From positions 1-49,067 of the forward strand of contig JAMPHD010000019.1 of assembly GCA_023663635.1 (NCBI GenBank): 49,067 nucleotides of DNA, read 5' to 3'. Within the stretch, counting starts at the first letter, position 1. Each line of letters starts with the position of its first letter. The position numbers and the translations under genes were made by a program. Below, in pieces: positions 45,676 through 49,067 of the stretch. The DNA is from Acetatifactor muris (GTDB lineage Bacteria > Bacillota > Clostridia > Lachnospirales > Lachnospiraceae). Below the pieces are notes generated by a model that saw only the letters and a list, made by a program, of their open reading frames with translations, was not told where the DNA came from and searched no databases.

Positions 45676-45919
45676 TTTCTACTTTTTACTGCGCGATAGG
45701 CGCATAGCCTTTGTTACTTTCTGCGAAAGTAACGCAAAAGCACTTTCGACAGGCTACGCTCTATCAAAAGTGCCTTTGCGCCCTGCCGGGGGCTCTCCGT
45801 CCTTACGGACGGGCGGCTTTTCGCCGCTTTAATGCGTCGGTTTGCGTCGATAGCGTCGATATTTTCTATACCGCCCCGCTATCTAAAATACCGTCGCAAC
45901 CGACGCATATCGTCGCAAT
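45676..45919. other. Hairpin-rich intergenic region, candidate oriT
   Basis: The 244 bp between the relaxase and the ATPase gene hold many inverted repeats. GTTACTTTC/GAAAGTAAC is at 45713-45733 (loop TGC). GCACTTT/AAAGTGC is at 45740-45773, with GATAG/CTATC and GCC/GGC arms nested around it. CCGTCC/GGACGG lies near 45800-45812, GCGGC/GCCGC near 45813-45828, and an 11-bp ATGCGTCGGTT/AACCGACGCAT pair at 45832-45842 and 45898-45908. There is no open frame of note. Such density next to a MobV gene fits a transfer origin, possibly with a replication start. Confidence 0.6.
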
Positions 45920-47074
45920 CTACGCTTTCGGCTCCAACCGTTTCAGAATAATTTTTCTCTCATGCCCCCGCTTATTGTCATAGAAAATGCCATAATCATT
46001 AAGCAGTTGGCTGTTCACTACGTTTAATTTTCTCGATAGCACATTTGCTGATAACTGCATATCCGGCAACTCTTTCAGAAGTTCTGTTGCTGTCCCCTCC
46101 CACTCCTGCCTGTCCTCTGTCAGAAATTCATTGACTGCTTCAAGTAATGGATTAGGCGGCTGTTTCCAAAGTTCTGTTTCCGCTTTTTGGAATTTCCAAA
46201 TACACTGTTCCCGGTCAAACTCTATCGTCAGTTCCTGATCCGGCTGGTCACGTCCTACTATATCCATAACTGCTATATTGTCAGTACGCTTTTTCTTGTG
46301 CATGATAAATGCCCCGTCTGCCGCACCGAGCAGTCCGTTTGTGCCGGAAATCATATCAAAACTGTCCTCGGACTCCAGCTTGCGTGTGTGATGAACCACT
46401 AACAGACAGACACCGTATTTATCACTGAATGATTTTAACTTTGTCACAATCTCATAGTCACTGGAATAGCTGTATCTGTCCCCGCCAACCTCGCGCACTT
46501 TTTGAAGCGTATCAATGATAATCAGCCTTGCGTCATTATGCGTTTTGAGAAAGCCCTCTAACTCTCCGTCCAGTCCTTCATTCAGCGTCTTTGCCTGTGT
46601 CGCAAAAAATAAATTGTCTGCACACTCCACGCCAAACATGACGGACAACCGCCGTTGCAGTCTTGCATAATCATCTTCCAGTGCAAGGTATAGTACCGTC
46701 CCTTTTCGGACTGGATAATGCCATAATGGAAGCCCCATTGCCACATGATAGGCAAGCTGCCCCATAAAGAATGATTTCCCCACTTTCGGCGCACCTACAA
46801 AGAGATAAGTACCACCATACAGAAAACCGTCTATAACAGGCGTTCTCGGCGGGTAGACCGTATCATACAATTCGGTCATAGAAATCGTTTGAAGTTCGCC
46901 GCCCTGCCCGGATTTTTCCGGGCAGTTTGTGTCAAAGTCACTGTTTTTAGTGGCTTGTAGATTGATTTGTGCTGTTTCATTTGCTATAATTTCATTGTAA
47001 TTTTTTACTCTCGACTGTTCCCCATCTGCGCCAACAGATGATACGGGAGCAGTCGTTTTCTTTGTTCCTGTCAT
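45920..47074 (-). CDS. RepA-like AAA ATPase/helicase
   Basis: RecA-fold ATPase of the AAA_25/RepA hexameric helicase type, 384 residues. Walker A is FVGAPKVGKSFFMGQ (around residue 92), Walker B is LIIIDTLQKV, and VHHTRK follows as a conserved downstream block. The C-terminal part looks like a winged-helix region (ELPDMQLSANVLSRKLN). On integrative elements these proteins support replication of the excised circle. It overlaps the mobC-like gene by 4 bp (ATGA), so translation is probably coupled. Confidence 0.85.
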   Translation of the reverse strand: MTGTKKTTAPVSSVGADGEQSRVKNYNEIIANETAQINLQATKNSDFDTNCPEKSGQGGELQTISMTELYDTVYPPRTPVIDGFLYGGTYLFVGAPKVGKSFFMGQLAYHVAMGLPLWHYPVRKGTVLYLALEDDYARLQRRLSVMFGVECADNLFFATQAKTLNEGLDGELEGFLKTHNDARLIIIDTLQKVREVGGDRYSYSSDYEIVTKLKSFSDKYGVCLLVVHHTRKLESEDSFDMISGTNGLLGAADGAFIMHKKKRTDNIAVMDIVGRDQPDQELTIEFDREQCIWKFQKAETELWKQPPNPLLEAVNEFLTEDRQEWEGTATELLKELPDMQLSANVLSRKLNVVNSQLLNDYGIFYDNKRGHERKIILKRLEPKA

Positions 47075-47394
47075 TCATCTTCTCCTTTCAGACCGTCCAG
47101 TGTGATTGCGATTACCTGCAATGTGTAGAGCAGTTCGTCATTATCTGGGCTTATATTTTCCATGCGCTTCAATTCCTCATGGATTGCCGACATCTGATTT
47201 TTCAGCGCCTTATATACCCTCGGATTGCCCTGCACTACAACGTCCCTGCACAAAAGCCGCCTTGTGATGTAGTCCTGCTTTGTCAGCCCCGACAATGCCA
47301 CCAAGTCATTCAGCAGCTTTGCTTCTTCGTCCGATACCCGGAACGCCACCGTATGATTGCGCCATCTTCCTTTGTAATCAAGTGATTTCTCCAT
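47071..47394 (-). CDS. MobC-like relaxosome protein
   Basis: A 107-residue protein with a ribbon-helix-helix-like start (NHTVAFRVSDEEAKLLNDLVA, SGLTKQDYITRRLL) and a helical C-terminal part, matching MobC-type mobilization accessory proteins that bind oriT and help the relaxase. AAAGGAGG lies just before the ATG. It sits 4 bp after int and overlaps the ATPase gene. Confidence 0.72.
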   Translation of the reverse strand: MEKSLDYKGRWRNHTVAFRVSDEEAKLLNDLVALSGLTKQDYITRRLLCRDVVVQGNPRVYKALKNQMSAIHEELKRMENISPDNDELLYTLQVIAITLDGLKGEDE

Positions 47395-47398
47395 GTTT

Positions 47399-48481
47399 TT
47401 AGTCCTCCTTTGTCATTCTCTCCATTTCCAGTTTTTCTGCCATTTCTGTCTGAACCGTAGGGAATAAGTGTGCGTAACGGTAAGTTATCTTTTCCGCTTC
47501 ATGCCCCATGCGCTCCCCAATCGCCAGTACCGAAAATCCCATGTTAATCAACAGTGATACCGCACTATGGCGAATATCGTGGACACGAATTTTCTTAACG
47601 CCCGCCTGTTTCGCCCCTCGCTCCATTTCATGACTGAGATAGGATTTTGTAACCGTAAATAAACGCTCGTCCGGCTTAATGTCATAAAGCATTCTGATGT
47701 ACTCCTGCATTTCCTCACAGAGAAACGGCGGCATTTTGATTGTTCGGTTGCTCTTTTTCGTTTTGGGGCTTGTCACAATATCCCGCCCCTTGGAACGGTG
47801 GAAAGTCTTGCTTATCGTGACCGTCTGCTTCTCAAAATCGAAATCAGCAGGCGTTAATGCAAGCAGCTCGCCCGAACGCATACCGCACCAGTAGAGCATT
47901 TCAAACGCATAATAAGAACGTGGTTTGTCCATCATTGCCTCGGAGAATTTCAAATATTCTTCCTTTGTCCAAAAGTCCATTTCCTTGACAGCTTCGCTCC
48001 CAATCGTCCCCGCCCGCCTTGCCGGATTGTAGGGCAGGTTGTAAAAGTTTACTGCATGGTTGAATATCGCTGTAAGCTGTGCGTGTATCGTCCTCAAATA
48101 ATCTGCGGAATAGGGCTTTCCTTTCTCGTCCCGGTACGCCATCAACTCATTCTGCCACGCTATCACGTCCTTTGCTTCAATCTCTGCAATTTTGCGGTTC
48201 TCAAAGTACGGTAAAATCTTTGTCCGTATCACATGGCTTTTGGACTCCCAAGTGCTTTCCTTGACACGCTGTTTCTTGTCGGCTTCATACACTTCAAAGA
48301 AACTGCCGAAAGTCATATCCAGTTTTGCACCCTGTTTAAGCATGGCTTCATGTTCCCACGCCTGCGCTTCTCTTTTGGTTGCAAAACCTCTCTTTTGTGT
48401 CTGTTTCCTCTCCCCTTTCCAGTTGGTAAAGCGGTAGATCACACGCCACGTCCCCGTAGCATTGTCTTTGTATACAGCCAT
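47399..48481 (-). CDS. int: Tyrosine recombinase (integrase)
   Basis: Site-specific recombinase of 360 residues expected to integrate and excise this element. The N-terminal arm-binding domain (VYKDNATGTWRVIYRFTNW) precedes a SAM-like core-binding domain. The catalytic domain has the first Arg in CGMRSGELLAL, HDIRHSAVSLLINMG with His-x-x-Arg-His, GHEAEKITYRYAHLF with the final His and the Tyr nucleophile. All catalytic residues are intact. It follows the small xis-like gene by 15 bp and leads the mobilization genes. Confidence 0.95.
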   Translation of the reverse strand: MAVYKDNATGTWRVIYRFTNWKGERKQTQKRGFATKREAQAWEHEAMLKQGAKLDMTFGSFFEVYEADKKQRVKESTWESKSHVIRTKILPYFENRKIAEIEAKDVIAWQNELMAYRDEKGKPYSADYLRTIHAQLTAIFNHAVNFYNLPYNPARRAGTIGSEAVKEMDFWTKEEYLKFSEAMMDKPRSYYAFEMLYWCGMRSGELLALTPADFDFEKQTVTISKTFHRSKGRDIVTSPKTKKSNRTIKMPPFLCEEMQEYIRMLYDIKPDERLFTVTKSYLSHEMERGAKQAGVKKIRVHDIRHSAVSLLINMGFSVLAIGERMGHEAEKITYRYAHLFPTVQTEMAEKLEMERMTKED

Positions 48482-48496
48482 TCCATCATCTCCCTT

Positions 48497-48676
48497 CTAT
48501 TCGCTGTAACATACTTTTTTATGAAAAAATGTAGCGTTCACCCGTCCTGCCACTGTCAGATAGCCCTGTTTCTGCATTTCTGCGTTCAGTTCCCTTACAA
48601 TCTGATAGGCTTTTGACTTTGACACACGCAGTTCCGCTGCCACTTCCTCCACTGTCATAAATGATTTTTCTGTCAT
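48497..48676 (-). CDS. xis: Excisionase-like small HTH protein
   Basis: A 59-residue protein reading MTEKSFMTVEEVAAELRVSK at the start, then SKAYQIVRELN, a helix-turn-helix of the MerR/excisionase type. GGAGAGGG lies 7 nt before the ATG. It stands directly upstream of the integrase gene under a strong promoter, as excisionases do. Regulation of excision direction is inferred from position. Confidence 0.72.
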   Translation of the reverse strand: MTEKSFMTVEEVAAELRVSKSKAYQIVRELNAEMQKQGYLTVAGRVNATFFHKKVCYSE

Positions 48677-48730
48677 TCAGATACCCTCTCCTTTCATTTT
48701 CTTAACTGTTTTTGTTTATGTTGTATTGAT

Positions 48731-48759
48731 ATGATACTAAATAAATTCCGTTAAGTCAA
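48731..48759 (-). promoter_or_regulatory. Promoter for xis-int-mob genes
   Basis: On the minus strand TTGACT (48759-48754) and TATCAT (48736-48731) are spaced 17 bp, 54 bp upstream of the xis start. Confidence 0.65.
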
Positions 48760-48802
48760 GTGGCTTTCAGAAAAATCTTAACTTTTTTTATTTAAGTTAT
48801 TC

Positions 48803-48831
48803 TTGCTATTTCTATTGCACCATGTTATACT
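48803..48831 (+). promoter_or_regulatory. Divergent promoter toward the structured leader and regulator gene
   Basis: TTGCTA (48803-48808) and TATACT (48826-48831) are spaced 17 bp on the plus strand. Transcription would start near 48838, about 184 nt before the regulator start codon. Confidence 0.6.
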
Positions 48832-48850
48832 GACTTCAACAGATTTGTTT

Positions 48851-48987
48851 AAGTAAAGTCATGCACGAATGTCAGAAAACAGGGCTGTGGGTGCTTGCAC
48901 ACGCTGAACTGCTTTCTGACAGGCGTATATGGCGCACCGCCACAGCGAGATGAAGCGGAGCGCAATCGAGCTGGCATGACTTTATTT
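48851..48987 (+). ncRNA. Highly structured 5' leader or small RNA
   Basis: A closed multi-branch fold is predicted by eye. The outer stem is TAAAGTCATGC (48854-48864) with GCATGACTTTA (48974-48984), extended to 14 pairs by AAG/TTT including one G-U pair. Inside, TGTCAGAAA (48870-48878) pairs with TTTCTGACA (48913-48921) around CAG/CTG and TGTG/CACA sub-stems. A separate TGGCG-CAC-CGCCA hairpin lies at 48930-48942. It falls between a good promoter and the Xre gene. No known RNA family was recognised; it could also be a DNA site. Confidence 0.5.
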
Positions 48988-49021
48988 CACACCAACACTT
49001 CACAATAACGGAGGTTTTACT

Positions 49022-49067
49022 ATGGCAATCGGCAAACGTATCCGCTTTTTCCGCAACCGAAAAGGCA
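49022..49067 (+). CDS. Xre-type regulator, truncated by the window edge
   Basis: Only 15 codons are visible: MAIGKRIRFFRNRKG, the usual opening of helix-turn-helix Xre/Cro-type regulators. GGAGG ends 7 nt before the ATG. It diverges from xis-int, the place where such regulators control an element's excision and transfer genes. The class is inferred from this short start. Confidence 0.6.
   Translation, partial: MAIGKRIRFFRNRKG

Overview
The window looks like a chromosomal segment of an anaerobic Gram-positive gut bacterium of the class Clostridia, most likely a Lachnospiraceae relative. This rests on the strong GGAGG-type ribosome binding sites, the rpsL-rpsG-fusA-tuf order, TrpB2, LicD and DUF6273 proteins, and a MobV/tyrosine-recombinase element of the kind common in that family. 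No rRNA, tRNA or CRISPR array was recognised. Calls are by eye from translated sequence and motifs; no database search was run.

Left half (about 1-27.3 kb), moderately GC-rich. It opens with a decayed AAA/DUF4143 ATPase, then proC, a TrmH-family RNA methyltransferase, pfkA and dnaE on the minus strand. A complete type II Wadjet anti-plasmid operon (jetA-jetB-jetC-jetD, 15.7-7.7 kb) sits between dnaE and the translation operon rpsL-rpsG-fusA-tuf. The translation operon has a near-consensus promoter, a structured leader and a terminator after tuf. Next is a cell-surface cluster: a CgeB-like glycosyltransferase facing an operon of LicD, ribulose-phosphate-epimerase-like, cytidylyltransferase (IspD/TarI type) and zinc alcohol dehydrogenase (TarJ type) genes. 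Together these could make and transfer a CDP-activated pentitol. TrpB2 follows.

Middle (27.4-41.9 kb), accessory. A membrane-anchored TIR/DUF6273 protein is followed by an AT-rich Thoeris defence pair. The TIR gene thsB and the SIR2-SLOG gene thsA are convergent, overlap at their 3' ends, and are enclosed by a perfect 49-bp inverted repeat lying upstream of both genes. ThsA has Asn where the catalytic SIR2 His is expected. Beyond it lie a SPFH/ribbon-helix-helix operon with a palindromic candidate operator, an orphan C5 cytosine methyltransferase, a hybrid histidine kinase followed by a solute-binding lipoprotein, a double-Nudix protein, a DUF1295 membrane protein, a flavodoxin-like reductase, an alpha/beta hydrolase, a broken GNAT acetyltransferase and a HAD hydrolase.

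Right end (42-49 kb), mobile DNA. A toxin-antitoxin operon lies between two diverged 35-bp direct repeats, followed by a stand-alone purN. Then comes an integrative mobilizable-type module on the minus strand: xis, int, mobC, repA-like ATPase, a hairpin-rich oriT candidate, a MobV relaxase and a coiled-coil protein. Divergent from it is a promoter feeding a strongly structured 5' leader and an Xre-type regulator cut by the window edge. No conjugative secretion genes are visible, so the element probably borrows a conjugation apparatus or extends beyond the window.

The strongest candidates for new biology are the inverted-repeat-bounded convergent Thoeris cassette with its altered SIR2 site, the adjacent TIR-membrane-DUF6273 protein, the interspersed hairpin repeat found three times, and the structured leader at the right end.
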